Positions 34,061 through 46,408 of a stretch of 64,000 nt of DNA are shown here, piece by piece. Numbering within the stretch: position 1 is the stretch's first letter; the number at the start of each line of letters is the position of its first letter. Both the position numbers and the translations under genes were made by a program. The notes beneath the pieces are model-generated. The model searched no databases and was not told where the DNA came from. It saw only the letters and a list, made by a program, of their open reading frames with translations. The stretch comes from Anisodus tanguticus. Its lineage: Eukaryota > Streptophyta > Magnoliopsida > Solanales > Solanaceae. The DNA lies in contig CM067541.1 in NCBI GenBank assembly GCA_034509755.1, forward strand, positions 4,266,001-4,330,000, written 5' to 3'.

Positions 34061-35277
34061 TGTCGCGCCCGTTTTTTAACGCGGCTCGCGACGCGATGGC
34101 ATCGATTCCCTCTGGATTGATTAAATAATGTTTTGTTGAGGAGTCGCCACCTAATTATTCTAAGGTGAATTAAGGCACCTAAATGCTGCAAAATAACTCT
34201 GGTTTATGGTCTGCAAAACTAATGAGATTCTAGGTAAGGGTTATTTATTATCCTAAAGGGAAAGAGTTAGACATCCTTTAAGATTCGCCAACTTGCGGTT
34301 ATCCGGTCAAACTTAGGTTAATTATTATGATAAGGAAAATGCATATTTTTACAAGTATAAAAAAATAATGTTGCAAGTAGTTAATAAAATGATGCATTTT
34401 GTACAAGTATGCATTTGTATGGCATAAAAAAATACATGTAAAGTTGATTTTGGATAAAAGTATGCATTTGTATGAAAGTTGATATATATATATATATATA
34501 TGCAAGGTGATTTTTGGGTGAAACATATATTTGTATTTGTATTATTTACAAAAATACATGCAAAGTAATTTGTTGGATAAAAACACACTTTGATTGCATT
34601 ATTTACAGAATATATGCAAAGTGATTTTTTTTGATAAAACATGCATTTGTATGACATTGTTTATAAATATACAAGATGATTTAGTAAGAAGAAAACAACT
34701 TATTGGTAATGCAAAGACAGTGATATTTTGGAAGTCATTTTTAATAACGAATCGGATAAAATAAAATTCTATTTGTATGATTAATAGTGTGGATAAAAAA
34801 GGTGACCAATAATTTTGAAAATTCTGAAAGTTCAAAAATAAGCTAGCGTTTTGAAGGTATAAGCGACGAACCTAAAATAAATAAACTAACGTTTTGAAAT
34901 TAGGGGTGACGGCCCTAAAATAGATAAACTAGCGGTTTCCGATTTTAAATCTAACCGAGCCTAAAATAAATAAACTAGCGATGGGTTTCCAGTTTTAGAC
35001 TACCCTACTAATTAATTCTAAATCTACATATTCTAAACATTTCAATAATTTTACGAGTGCAATAATATTACAATACGAAATAAAATAAAACTGAATTAAA
35101 GAACATAAAACAACGATAAATCATCTCCGAGGGGTATCTTGTCTTCTTTTCATAAATATGTCTTGCAAGCTGTCAAGAACAAACAATTAGAAATAGTTGA
35201 ATATAAATAACTTCGGATCCGTATCCAAAACAGTAAATGTTTTGATTACGGAGGGCTCAAACTTAAATTTTGAATAG
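34061..35277 (-). mobile_element. Truncated LARD 5' LTR
   Basis: Matches 25,036-26,250 with scattered differences, including a (TA)n expansion near 34,484-34,500. Similarity stops near 35,277, so about 1.9 kb of U3 side is missing. The DNA beyond is unrelated AT-rich sequence (35,278-35,459). Confidence 0.8.
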
Positions 35278-35459
35278 ACTTGGACACCCAGGCGCTCCTA
35301 TATAGTTATTTAGTTATAAAAATAATATTAAAAAATAATAATTTTTTTATTAATTTGTTAAATGAGTTCTTAAAAGAAAATTTTATTTTTAATATAAGAA
35401 ACAAGTAAAATAAAGAGGGAGTATGCTGCTCTTTGGTCTTCTCTGTTTCCACTTTCCAC

Positions 35460-36810
35460 TAGGGCTATCCAGTGGGCCTGGTCAGCCCGATCTCGATCCG
35501 ACCCGGCCCGCTACTCGACCCGATCTCCCATTAAAAGAAAAATAAATTGTCGGTGTCGGGGTTCGAATTCGGGACGGGGCTTGGGATCGTCCACCCGTCC
35601 CGATCCCGACCCGTCCCCTCCCATTTGCAAAAATAACCGTTGCAATAACGATCAAACTTCAATTTTGGCCGTTGTGCAACGACTATACCGATCAATTTTG
35701 CCCCCCACCCCATAAACTCTCCCTACCCCCTTAATATTTATTTTTAATCCTAAGTTAATATATTTACACTTTACCCCTATTTCTCAACTATAAATAACTC
35801 ATTTTCTCACAATCTTCCTATCATCTCTCTAATCTCTCAATTTATCTCTCTACAATTCTACATTGCCTACGAAATATTATATTTTTTTTGCTCATTTATA
35901 AATATCAAAGTTCAAAAATTGGGAGTGAAGTTGGCAACTAGCTTGAGGATCATCCATCGAGCAGAGTTTCAATTTTCAACCTCGATTACACATCGACGTT
36001 ACGTCGGCGTTTGGTACCTTCGTTCCTTCTTTAAATTATTATTGTTACTTAATTTTAATTATCACACTTAATTTTATTTACTTTAATTATTTATTTGTAC
36101 AATTAAAATGGAAGGATTGAAACGTATGATTACGAGTAAGGGTAAGAGTGCTTCTTCTAGTAGGGGTAACAAGGGTAAGGGTATTTCTTCTAATAATCAT
36201 ATTCCTAGTCCCGATGATTTGATTAATTTCAGTTGATGAAACTACTTTTTTTTAATGATATACCATTAGATGATGAACCGGAGTTTAATTTAGACGATAA
36301 TATAGACGACACACCCACTAGTGCACCTCAACCTCATGCTCAGACTGAGTTTCAGCCTGAAACTGCAACTGGAATGACTCCTATTCCCCTTACTATGAAT
36401 TGAGGCCCACACAACGAAAATTAAAATCACATGCATGACAGTTTTTTTATAGGGACCAAGAGAATCAACTAGCTATATGTAAAATTTGTAAAAATGTTTA
36501 TAGATTTAAAACCGAAAAAGGTCAAGGTGGACCAGAGGTTTATTGAGACATGTACAAGGCGAGCACACAGCTAGGTGAAATCAATACCAGACTAAAAAAT
36601 CGGATGTGCCAATGTCATCTGAGTCGGGACAAGGTTCTGATAGTGTCCCCGACCTAGTACATGATCAAATTAATCCGATTACGGTGGAATTTTTTTATCC
36701 TAAATATGATAAAACAAATATAAAAAAATATGACAAAATTAATTGCGGCGTAGGATTTATCCTTTTCATTTGCTTCCTCCGGTGATTTTATTCATTAACA
36801 TAAAGGTGAC
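35460..36810 (+). mobile_element. hAT transposon 3, 3'-truncated
   Basis: The left end TAGGGCTATCCAGTGGGCC is followed by the GC-rich subterminal zone and the GGCCGTTGTGCAACG palindrome-like motif (35,665-35,690). Then come the conserved TATAAATA leader (35,790) and a transposase start at 36,108 (MEGLKRMITSKGKS). The frame stops after about 43 codons. The BED region at 36,470-36,540 has an intact first cysteine (AICKICKN; codon 36,478-36,480), unlike hAT 1 and 2. Similarity ends near 36,810 (equivalent to about 15,790 in hAT 1), so most of the catalytic core and the right terminus are absent. Confidence 0.8.
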
Positions 36811-37796
36811 AAAGAACACTCTGGATTTCAGTAGATGTAACATGAAATTCATCCACACTTGCATAAACTGAGTACGCTGTGTAGTACTAATGTCTATGCA
36901 TTTGTCGCCTTTTAACGTTCCTTTCCAAGAAATCTGTTCACTCTCTTTCAATCACTTCTCATCATTCTAGAGTTTCAATACACCCTTAGTTTTATATTAT
37001 TTGTTAACTTTTTTTTTTTACATGTAAAAATTATAAATAGAAGTATATTTTAATATTTATCTTTCTTTAATTAATTGTACTTTAATTAATGTTAACTATT
37101 TAAAAATAATAATTAATATTAAGAATAAAATAAAAAAACTTTACTTAATATTATTTTGATCTTATAAATTGACAAGTATTTTGAGAAAATGATTTTTAGT
37201 AATGCGGACAACTAATATGAGAAGGAGAGAGTAATTCACTTTTACTTGTTCAGTATTGTAAAAATAGATTTTCACTTATACTTATCTTATATTTTAAAAA
37301 TAAATTTTCACTTATACATGTCACTTTTAACATATCAAAAGAAAATAATTTTTTTTCAGAATTTACCCATGATATTAATTATTAATTTCAAATTATTTTT
37401 CAAGTTAATTAAAAATATGCATCAATTAATATAAGTATCATAATAAATTATGTATTTCATTTATTATTTCTCAAAGAATGTGTAAAATTTATAGTGGACA
37501 AATAAATGTGAACGAAGAAAGTAATATTAATCGAGTCAGAATTTAAAATTCATAATTTAAATTTTTATTATTTTAAGTTACTAAATTCTAAGTTAGAGTA
37601 TAAATTTATACATAATGAATAAATTTTGTAATACAAATACAAAATTATTAAGTTCCATCGGACAGGTGAATACACAGTGAACCAACGGTCAAATTCTGAC
37701 AGTAACTCACCCAAGCTCTACTTTATAGTTTATACTTCAACCTCTTTCCTTTCACAAAAAATATCCCTCAACTTTTCACTAATCAATCCCATTAAA
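36811..37796. other. AT-rich intergenic DNA and PDCB-like gene upstream region
   Basis: No gene recognised. Long A/T stretches are punctuated by short repeats (TTTTCACTTATAC twice near 37,270-37,320). TTTATAGTTTATAC near 37,722-37,735 is a possible TATA region for the gene starting at 37,797. Confidence 0.5.
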
Positions 37797-39015
37797 ATGT
37801 CTCCCAAATTCACCTTTTCTCTCATTATATTGTCTTTAATCTCCATCCTCTCCGCACCCCAAGTCAGCGCCGCCACCCATGGCGGAGCTAACGGCGGAGG
37901 GGCTGCTACTGTAGAGTTATGGTGCGTGGCAAAGAATAACGCTGAGGATACTGCTCTTCAGTCTGCTATTGATTGGGCTTGTGGGCCTGGTGGTGCTAGT
38001 TGTGGGCCTATTCAGTCTGGTGGGCCGTGCTACGACGCTTCTGATATCCGGCGAACAGCGTCGTTTGCGTTTAATGATTATTTCCTTAAACATGGCATGA
38101 CTGATGATAGCTGTAATTTTGCTAATTCTGCTGCTTTAACTTCTCTAAACCCAAGTGAGTGTTAATGTGTTATTGTTAAAACTTTGATTTTATAAAATCG
38201 CGTAACTTAATTCTTTGATATATTTGTCTAATTATTCTTTTTTTCTTATTCAGGTCATAATGGTTGTAAATTTCCATCAAGGTAACTTACTTTCATTTCT
38301 TGTGATAGATCTTAGTGTTAACTTATATGAACTTCAGAATAAGGTGGTTATCAATCAACAATTTTAATTCAAATATGTTTTGTTACACTGAGATCACATC
38401 TTTTATGGTAGTGTTTTCGAACTTAGTATCAAAGTTCATAGCTAAATCTAGCTTTTTTCTAGTGCGATCAAAACATGGACACATTTTGTAAAAAAAAATG
38501 TATTCATTTCCTCCGTCCCAATTTATACGAGGAGGTTCGAAGTACGAGGGTCAAAGTAATTAATTTTGACTCAATTTCAAACATAGATTCTTCGAGTAAT
38601 CTATAATAAAATTCATATATATTTGAAAATTACTTAAAAAATAATATAAGTCTCGTAATTAATAATATATGAAGATTGCATTTGCTTAAACTTTGTTTAA
38701 GGGGGGGGGGGGGGGGGGTTACTCTTTACAAATGCATTTGCAGCTTGCTTTTACATATCGTTAAAAAAAGTTCTTTTAACCAAAGTCCTCCAGAAAGACC
38801 ATTCTTAAACCTTTGCTATATCTTACCCTTTTAAGGTAATCGATCTGCTTCGTTGTTGCAGCTTGAGTAGGAGTAGTGGAAGCTTTAATGGATCAATAAC
38901 TACAGGGTTAAGTCAAGCTTCAGAAGATTTAAGTAGCAGCACTTCGACAATCAGTAGTTGGAATTTCGTCTCGATAGCTATTAATCTAATGTCTGCAACT
39001 CTGCTAATTTTGTGA
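37797..39015 (+). CDS. X8-domain, GPI-anchored plasmodesmata callose-binding protein (PDCB-like)
   Basis: Three exons: 37,797-38,154, 38,254-38,281 and 38,862-39,015, joined at GT-AG junctions, give a continuous 179-codon frame. Residues 1-25 are a signal peptide (MSPKFTFSLIILSLISILSA). The X8 (CBM43) domain spans about 40-128: ELWCVAKNNAEDTALQSAI, DWACGPGGASCGPI, GGPCYD, FAFNDYF, DSCNF and HNGCKF. Its six conserved cysteines are at 43, 62, 69, 78, 106 and 124. A Ser-rich linker and a hydrophobic tail (last ~18 residues) match a GPI-anchor signal. X8 proteins of this layout bind callose at the plasmodesmal neck and influence cell-to-cell traffic. Length and exon structure fit the family, and I see no lesion. 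The first ATG at 37,677 is in frame, but the one at 37,797 starts the signal peptide. Intron 2 contains an ~18-base G run at 38,701-38,718. Confidence 0.88.
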
Positions 39016-39653
39016 GGACACAAGAATTTTGATTCCATTGTTTGTAGTTGTAGAATATAACCAGCTTTTTGTAGATAAGTTCAACGGCCTCTATGGCATT
39101 GTTAATTAGTACTACCAGTATTGATCAAACATCCCGTAGTTTAATAAGAATGTAATCCAAAAGTTAGAATTTTGATTTCCCTTTGTTTAATATTTTGTGA
39201 AATGTAAATCTCTGTTTGTTAGTGTGCATTGTATTTTCTTTCTGTATCCGCTTGAGTGCAAGGTGGCCCTTTTTAATCAAGTGTTACTAATAGTCTCATA
39301 CCAATCAGGCTAGTGTTGTTAAAAACACGTTTAAGCCTTGAAGCACGGCACAAACCATGTTGAGTGGTTTACCTCATTTAGCGGGCTCTCATCAAAGTTC
39401 TAAGATATATTTTTTCTTGCTAATGAGTGAAATGCTGAAGAAGCAACATTAAAAAATTGATATTTTACCTTATTGTGAACTTTTTTTAAAAAAATTCTTT
39501 GTCCATATATTTATTATCATGCTTACAATTATTGATTTTGGACTTGGAATATACATTTGTATTTTTTGTTCCATTTACGCTTTCAACATTAAAAAAGCTC
39601 ATGCTTTTTTGCTCTTAAAGTCCCTAGAACATTAGAACTTTTTTGGGCTTTTA
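39016..39653. other. 3' flank of the PDCB-like gene
   Basis: Presumed 3' UTR to about 39,200, then AT-rich DNA with no gene. The copia element inserts at the end of this stretch. Confidence 0.5.
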
Positions 39654-39869
39654 GCATTTGAAAGATGAAATAATTTCCCTTAAGGATTCCTTTCATTATT
39701 CACAATATATATAGCTGTACAAGGTTGATTCCTAATATGGTACGAATCCTAACTTACCTTACAAAGGTTGATTCCTAATACAGTTAGAATTCTAAGTTAC
39801 CTTAATTATACATCTACCATTATTACAAAATATACGGAGAATATTCTGAGAATATTCGCTAATACTCCT

Positions 39870-42800
39870 CTCGGACGGAGCGGGAGGAGGCCGAATGCTA
39901 AGGTGGATCGGAAGTCGGTGAAGAGGCTGTCGCGGTAGTCCCTTTGTGAAAATGTACGCATGCGATAAGAGGAAGGCACGTGTAAAATTTTGACGACCAC
40001 GGGCAACCTTCTCTCGCACAAAGTGGATATCCATCTCAATATGCTTAGTCCGTCGATGTTGGGTGGATTATGAGACATATAGATAGCAGATATGTTGTCA
40101 CAATAGACTATAGACGCCTTGCGCAATGGACACTTTGGAGCTCCAAAAGAAGATTTCGGAGCCAACGGATCTCGGCGACAACATTAGCAACTCCGCGATA
40201 TTGCGCTTCAAAGCACTCGAACGGGATAGCGTGGCTGCCGCCGCTTGGCGGACCATGAGATAAGATTATCCCCTAGAAATACACGGTACACGAGGTGGAG
40301 CGACGTGTGTCGGGGCATCCCGCCCAATCGCATCCGTGTAAGCTAGCAACTTGGTTGGGCGAGAGGTGTATAGATGTAAACCAAAGTCTAGTGTGCCCTT
40401 AACATATCGATAATACGTTTGAGGGCGGCAAAATGGGACTCTCGAGGGTCGTGCATGAACAGACACACACCGTTGAACGGCATATGCAATATCGGGCCTA
40501 GTGAATGTAAGTTATCGAAGAGCACCGCTAGACTCCGATATAGAGTGGGATCGAAGCGGCGCACCGTCATTAGCACTAAGCTTGGATTTTGAGTCCACCG
40601 GAGTTGGCATAATTTTACAATTTGCCATCTTGGCCCTGTACACTATCTCTTCTGCATACTTACGCTGACACAGGAACATAGTGGCTGCAGATCTTGTCAC
40701 CGATATACCCAAAAAATAACTTAGCTTGCCCAAGTCAGTCATAGCAAATTCAGTTTTGAGTAGAGCAATGATTTCATTCTTCAACCCGTCAGATGAGGCA
40801 GTAAGAACAATGTCATCGACATATAATAGCAAATATGCAGTGCTGCTACCTCGGTGAAGCGTGAAGAGAGATGTATCACACCTGCTACATACAAAACCAA
40901 TCTGCAGAAGATACCTGGCGAACCGATCATACCAAGCGCGGGGTGCCTGTTTCAATCCATACAATGATTTCCCGAGACGACACACAACGCGCGGAGCTGC
41001 CGGATGAACAAAGCGGGAGAGGTCGATGCATGTACACGAGTCTCTTTCAAATCCCCATGAAGAAACGCATTCTTGACATCAAGTCGATGAATCGGCCAAT
41101 GCATGCCCATAGCAATACTGAGAATAGTCCGAATAGTGGCCGGTTTAACAACCGGACTGAATGTCTCACCACAATCAATACCCTCCTGCTGATTAGTGCC
41201 ATTGGCAACTAGTCTTGCCTTATACCTCTCTAAGTCACCACTGTCTTTGAACTTGTGTCGAAATAGCCACATACACCGGATAACATTCACACCAATTGGT
41301 CTAGGTACCAAATCCCAAGTGTTCGCTTGGTTAAAGCGTTAAATTCCTCGCACATGGCCGCATTCCAATTTGGGTCCGGTTTTGCTAGTTTTGGATTTTT
41401 TGGAATGGGTGATAAGGTTTGTGTGGAGAGATTGAATTGAACCTTGGGTTTGAAGATCCCGTGTTGTGCATGAGTCTCCGTGCGATGTGAGGGCGGTGGT
41501 GGAGGGTCGGGGTGTGAGGTTCTTTGGTCCACTAGTTACGGACCGGTGGGCGCGATGTCGGCCGGTGGCGCGAGTGACTCGACCGGGGGTGTAGGGGTGA
41601 GCGAGGGGAGTGGTGGGGTGGTGCCGGGATAGTGGGACTGTCGGAACGGTGGCCGTCTGCTTTGTTGGTATAGATTTTGGATGACCGGGGACGGACTTGG
41701 TTCATCGAGAAAGATGTAATCGGTGGTCTGAAATTTCTAGAGATTTGAAAAAGGAAAGGTTGTCTCGTCAAAGGTGACGTGACGGGAGACGATGATTTTG
41801 CGAGTAGCAATGTCATAGCACAAGTAGCCCCGATGATTAGGAGATAGACCAAGGAAGACACATGGAAGAGTGCGAGGGGCAAGTTTGTGGGGTGCAGTGG
41901 AGGCTATGTTGGGGTAGCATAAGCATCCAAAAATACGTAGGTGATCATATGATGGCTGCCTACGGTATAAGATTTCTGTAGGAGTTTTGTTTTGGAGTGT
42001 GCTAGTTGGTAAAATATTTAGAAGGGATTCTACCATTTTTGACATAGACCCAAAAAGGCGGTGGTAGCGGGCATGAAACGAAGTGTGCGGACCATGTTAT
42101 TGATGGTACGTATAATTCTTTCGACCTTTCCGTTTTGGGAAGAAGTATAGGGACAAGAAAAACGGAAAACCATGCCTTGTTTAGAACAGAAATTGTGAAA
42201 TGCCGAGTTATTAAATTCACGTCCATTATCACATTGGAATGATTTAATAGGTTTTTCAAATTGTGTCTTAATGAATTTTTGAAACTCGAGGAATTTTGCA
42301 AAAACTTGATTTGAATTTCGGTGGGTAAATCCGGACAAAATGTGAAAAATCATCCAAGAATACTAGATAGAATTTATGACCCAAAGAGCTAGCAATCGGA
42401 GATGTCCACAAATCAGCATGGACAATATCAAATGGAGAAAAAGTAACACTGTTTGATGACATAAAGGGAAGACGAGTATGTTTGCCTAGTGGACAAGAAA
42501 AACAGTGTTGGGCAATTTTCCCATTATTACATTGAATACGCTTAGAAGTTCTAAGAAAAGTAAAAATTGGGTCTCCGGGGTGTTCGAGTCTGTTGTGCCA
42601 AGTTGAGGGAGAGATTGCCGCAAGGGATAGAGGTGATTGCGGTCTGTCAGCGGAAGATTGAGTAAATGGGTAGAGATCTCCCACACTATTGCAGCGTGTA
42701 AGAATTTTCCCCGTATTGAGTTCCTTCACAGAAAAGCCAAAAGGGTCAAATTCGACAGACACAAAATTATTGCTAGTGAATTTTCTAACAGAGATTAAGT

Positions 42801-43169
42801 TTTTAATGATGTTAGGTGTGTATAGGACGTGGTTTAGGGAGAAATGTGGGTGTGGATGTTTGGTGTGTGTGTTACCGTAACCTTCAATTGGAATGCGATG
42901 ACCATTGCCGACAGTAATAAATTGAGGACACTTTAGCCGACGTAGTTGAGATATGTTACATGACGACCGGGTGAGGTGAGATGTGGCTCGGTGTCCATGT
43001 ACCAATTTTCGTCGGGCTGTTGAAGGTTCACCGTGGTGTATGCTCGGCCCAAATCGGTCGGGGGCTGGCCAGCCGGGCTGCTTGCAGTGCCGTCTTCTTG
43101 CGAGTGCGCTTCTTCTTTGGATTGCGGATGGGGGCGCCGTAGCCGCTTCTTCTTTGGGATCGCCATCAG
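39870..43169 (-). pseudogene. Copia 1 pol: protease, integrase, RT, RNase H (frameshifted)
   Basis: The protease site is damaged: NWYMDT is followed by EPHLTS where GATSHLTS is expected (about 43,000). A pre-integrase zinc region (WHNRLEHPG ... CFSCPLGKHTRLPF, about 42,600-42,460) leads into integrase. Its three acidic positions are readable: HADLWTSP, QCDNGREF and NGKVERIIRT. RT runs from about 41,400 to 40,500, with KARLVANGTNQQEG, RLDVKNAFLHGDL and an intact LLLYVDDIVL catalytic motif (40,812-40,829). RNase H remnants follow (VYCDNISAIY). At least six frame changes occur along the length. Not functional as read. Confidence 0.85.
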
Positions 43170-44307
43170 CGGGCTTTATTCTTCTTCTGGCAGTGGGCTG
43201 CTCGGTGGTGGGGGGCATGGCCCAAGAGGCCGATCGACCAAGGCTGCTCGAACCGGGCCCCTACGGTCGGGTACGGGCATGCAGCGAGGCCCGGATTCCG
43301 CTGGTTGGGCCACTGCTTTGCGAGTCGCTTCTTGTCGGTCCGATGGTTGGGCTCTTGTCCGATCCCTTTGGGTGCGTTGGCCCTTTTCGCGGCCCTTGCC
43401 TTTGTTGTTGCGACCTCCGCCGCCACGACCTCGCCACTCTGTTATTCTTTCTTCGCCGCTGGAACCGCTTCGGTTCTTCTTGGTCGCAGTGTTGCCATCC
43501 CGTCAACGGCTAATGCCTTTTGATTATGTTCCTCTTGTTTAGCACGTCTAGTTTCTTCCAACAATAGTTGTGAACGTGCCTTGTTGAAACTTGGGAGAGG
43601 GTCGGCTTGTTGAATCATTGTTGCGAGTGTGTCATATTCACCTTTTGGTAAACCCGCAACAAGTTGAAGCACCATCTTGGTTTCGAAACGAAGTCCCGAC
43701 GTTGGATAGTTGATCGGTTATGAGTTTCGAGTTGCTTACAATATTCGGACATGTTGTTAAAATTCTCGAGGCGGGTATTATTGAATTGTTCTTCCAAATA
43801 TACGGCCGAGTATTTTTATTGTCTCGAAAGATTTCTTCTAGCCGGACCCAAAGTTCACGTGCCGTAGCTTTGTTTTCATGATAGTGCACAACGGGTCTTT
43901 GGAGATGGTGCCGTAGATCCATTGTTTGACGATGGCGTCAAGACGACGCCGATTGAGTCCGTAACATCGGTGGGACGAGGAGCAGATTCGTCAATATGAT
44001 CGAGCACGTTGTATGCACATGCATGAATGTAGAATAGTTCCATCCACATGGAATATTGACAGTCTTCTTGGTCAAGAATTATAGGGATAAAATTCTTGAT
44101 GTTGTTAACGGCGAATGCCGGATGAAAAGAAGATCGAACGTTGAAAGGGGTTGTCAATTGTGCCGGTGGATGAACCGAAATTTGGGGGGAAGACATGGTT
44201 GCCGCTGCCGAGGAAGGAATTTTCTGGTTTGGCCGAGAAAGAGAGGAAGAAAGCAGAGAATTTTTTTTTTCTCCGAAATCAGAAAAAAAATTGCTAATTT
44301 CGGCCAA
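43170..44307 (-). pseudogene. Copia 1 gag (frameshifted)
   Basis: Capsid-type Gag of a copia element. Open pieces at 44,307-43,876, 43,922-43,638 and 43,675-43,442 cover the domain in three frames (IKNFIPIILDQEDCQYSMWM, ATARELWVRLEEIF, GLPKGEYDTLATMIQ). The likely start is either 44,307 or the in-frame ATG at 44,196 (MSSPQIS). The CCHC knuckle is not clear; the region 43,150-43,450 is GC-rich and garbled by indels. Confidence 0.75.
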
Positions 44308-44562
44308 GAATAAGGAATTGGAGAGATTTAGGTTTTAGGCTCTTGATACTATGAAAGATGGAATAATTTCCCTTAGGGATTCCTTTCATTATTCACAATA
44401 TATATAGCTGTACAAGGTTGATTCCTAATATGGTACGAATCCTAACTTACCTTACAAAGGTTGATTCCTAATACAATTAGAATCCTAAGTTACCTTAATT
44501 ATACATCTACCATTATTACAAAATATACGGAAAATATTCTGAGAATATTCGCTAATAGCATT

Positions 44563-46291
44563 TTATAAAACTGAATCACGCTAGTTCAACAGGTAAGGTT
44601 AAGGTATTCTCATATTTTAAAGTTGAATTCAGCACTTTCTCTAGAAAAATGAAAACGTTAAAAACTAAATTGATGAATAAAGGATACAAATAGTGTAGGG
44701 TTTTGTTGGGTTCAAAACATATAAGTAAGGGACATCGGAAGTTTAAAATTTTGTTTCTTACTTACCCCAACAATATTTCTGGTATGGTTATACAACAATT
44801 AAAACTTATAACATAAATACGAACACTTACAGGTTGTATTTATCTGGAGTCTTTATCTACTATAAGGTGCACACGCAATTGCCATTCCTATTGCAAGCTC
44901 TAAGCTTCAATGTATTTCTCCTTCGGAAAGCTAGGAAATCCGGCAGAGGTTCGAGAGAGTATTCGATTCTAAGTCTCTAAGGCTTAGAATGATTTTCAGA
45001 AAATTGGTGTGTGAATAATGAAATGAATGCCTCTATTTATAGTTGAAAAATAGGTCAAAATCGGATTAGGGTTTGACCTTGGGCCTGGCCCAGAATTTGA
45101 GGCAAGGGCGCCGTAGCCCTAGGGTATGGGCGCCGCGGCGCTCAACGTGCTCATGCACTGCGCCGCGGCGCTCGAATTTATTTTTCGTGCATTCTTAATT
45201 AAATCTAAAATCTAATTTTGACTCAATTAAAATAATCATTATTCATTTAAATGTCTCGATTCCAAATCGAACATTTTAATTACACTCTCAATACATCCTT
45301 AGATCGAAACGGACAATGACATAGTGTGACCCTACATGCCTTCTCATATCGACATTAATCAAATTAAGGTCTACACGGAACTCCTAGACGGCTCCGGAAG
45401 ACGAACTCAATATGTGAAGTACGTTTACACGAATCTAGTAAACTTAACCTTTATGTGGTAAGATAAAATCCTTTCATTCACGACACACCCGATCAAGCTT
45501 AGGATTTGTCAAGTGTCTATTCAAATGACTTAATCATTGTATCTCATCTATATTAGTTGACAACTAGACCATATTCTAAATATGTCTATTGTGTTGACCA
45601 ACGACTTAGTCAACCTAATATCACTGAGAATCCGAGTGTTCTCTCGAATATTCATTTGAGGAATGAATCTTAATCTTGGCTCAACTACCACCTTTAATCC
45701 ACATCGTAATGTACCCAATACAAGCCGTATCTCAACCTACAAGACATTTGAGCTTGAGACGGGATCAAAGTACATTACTTTGTAGACAAGGCGCGTATTG
45801 ACCTCAAGTCTAAGGACTTCTATCTCCCACACGCTGATCATACTTTAGACAAGTATAACAAACAGTATATCAACAGGGTATACCAATACTTCCAAAGTAT
45901 CCATGTGTCCATCACGAGTAGCCATTACTCGTAGCAGGTGAGACATACTACATCCTCTAAGGATGTGATGCAGACCACATGTCGACTTATCACATATCAT
46001 CGATATTCCATTCTCAATGATCATTAGTCGAGGCTATTTTAAGAGTTACGCTCTATCATCAACATCTCACTCTATTAATGACAACGCAAGCTCAAGGGAT
46101 GCACATTAAAGAACAATTACAAACAATCAAATAATAATTCAATAATTGCAAATGCCAAAATATTAATCTCCATTAATAATAATATGAATGTGTATAAAAT
46201 ACATTTGTCCTAATACAGATTGTCTATATGACATAAATATACTTTCAAATAGTACTAATAATCAATTAAAGTATGTCGTTGAAATCTAACA
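44563..46291 (-). mobile_element. LTR-like (probable copia solo LTR) segment, left end undefined
   Basis: On the minus strand it starts TGTTAGATTTCAACGAC at 46,291. A TATA box (CTATAAATAGAGG, about 45,040-45,052) comes later, followed by a leader-like stretch toward 44,870. This layout resembles copia LTRs. I could not find a matching target duplication or a clear CA end near 44,740-44,870, so the left boundary is open. A GC island at 45,100-45,175 carries GCGCCGCGGCGC twice. No coding sequence seen. Confidence 0.45.
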
Positions 46292-46408
46292 ACTATTAAG
46301 ACTAGCTGGTCATGGGGCGGATCCAGTATGTTGCATGCAGGTTAAGAAACATATAGGAGTATCAAATTTGAAGTCGCCGTAGGAATTCAAATCTTAATTC
46401 CGTTTTGG

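Larger units (their letters stand above)
25036..35277 (-). mobile_element. LARD-like non-autonomous LTR retroelement, 5' truncated
   Basis: A minus-strand retroelement: full 3' LTR (25,036-28,135), 5.9-kb internal region (28,136-34,060), and the last ~1.2 kb of the 5' LTR (34,061-35,277). A polypurine-like tract adjoins the 3' LTR and a primer-binding site adjoins the 5' LTR. No gag, protease, integrase or reverse transcriptase similarity is visible in any frame. The internal region is mostly tandem repeats and hairpins. This fits a large retrotransposon derivative mobilised in trans. The LTR ends (TGTTGACACCC ... GGGCGCGACA) resemble family A, so a related autonomous element is the likely helper (inference). 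Confidence 0.75.
39659..44557 (-). mobile_element. Ty1/copia retrotransposon 1, complete structure, broken ORF
   Basis: A 4,899-bp element with 206-bp LTRs at 39,659-39,864 and 44,352-44,557 and a 5-bp target duplication GCATT (39,654-39,658; 44,558-44,562). By eye the LTRs differ at five sites, all transitions. In its own orientation the LTR runs TATTAGCGAATATT ... TCTTTCA. A primer-binding site (AGTATCAAGAGCC, 44,338-44,350) and a purine-rich CCGAGAGGAG tract before the 3' LTR are present. Order gag, protease, integrase, RT, RNase H on the minus strand is the copia arrangement. Many small indels break the frame. Confidence 0.93.

Noticed and set aside
42983..43542. Long plus-strand frames opposite copia 1 gag-pol
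   Set aside because: Shadow frames over the GC-rich copia region; the minus strand carries the recognisable domains.
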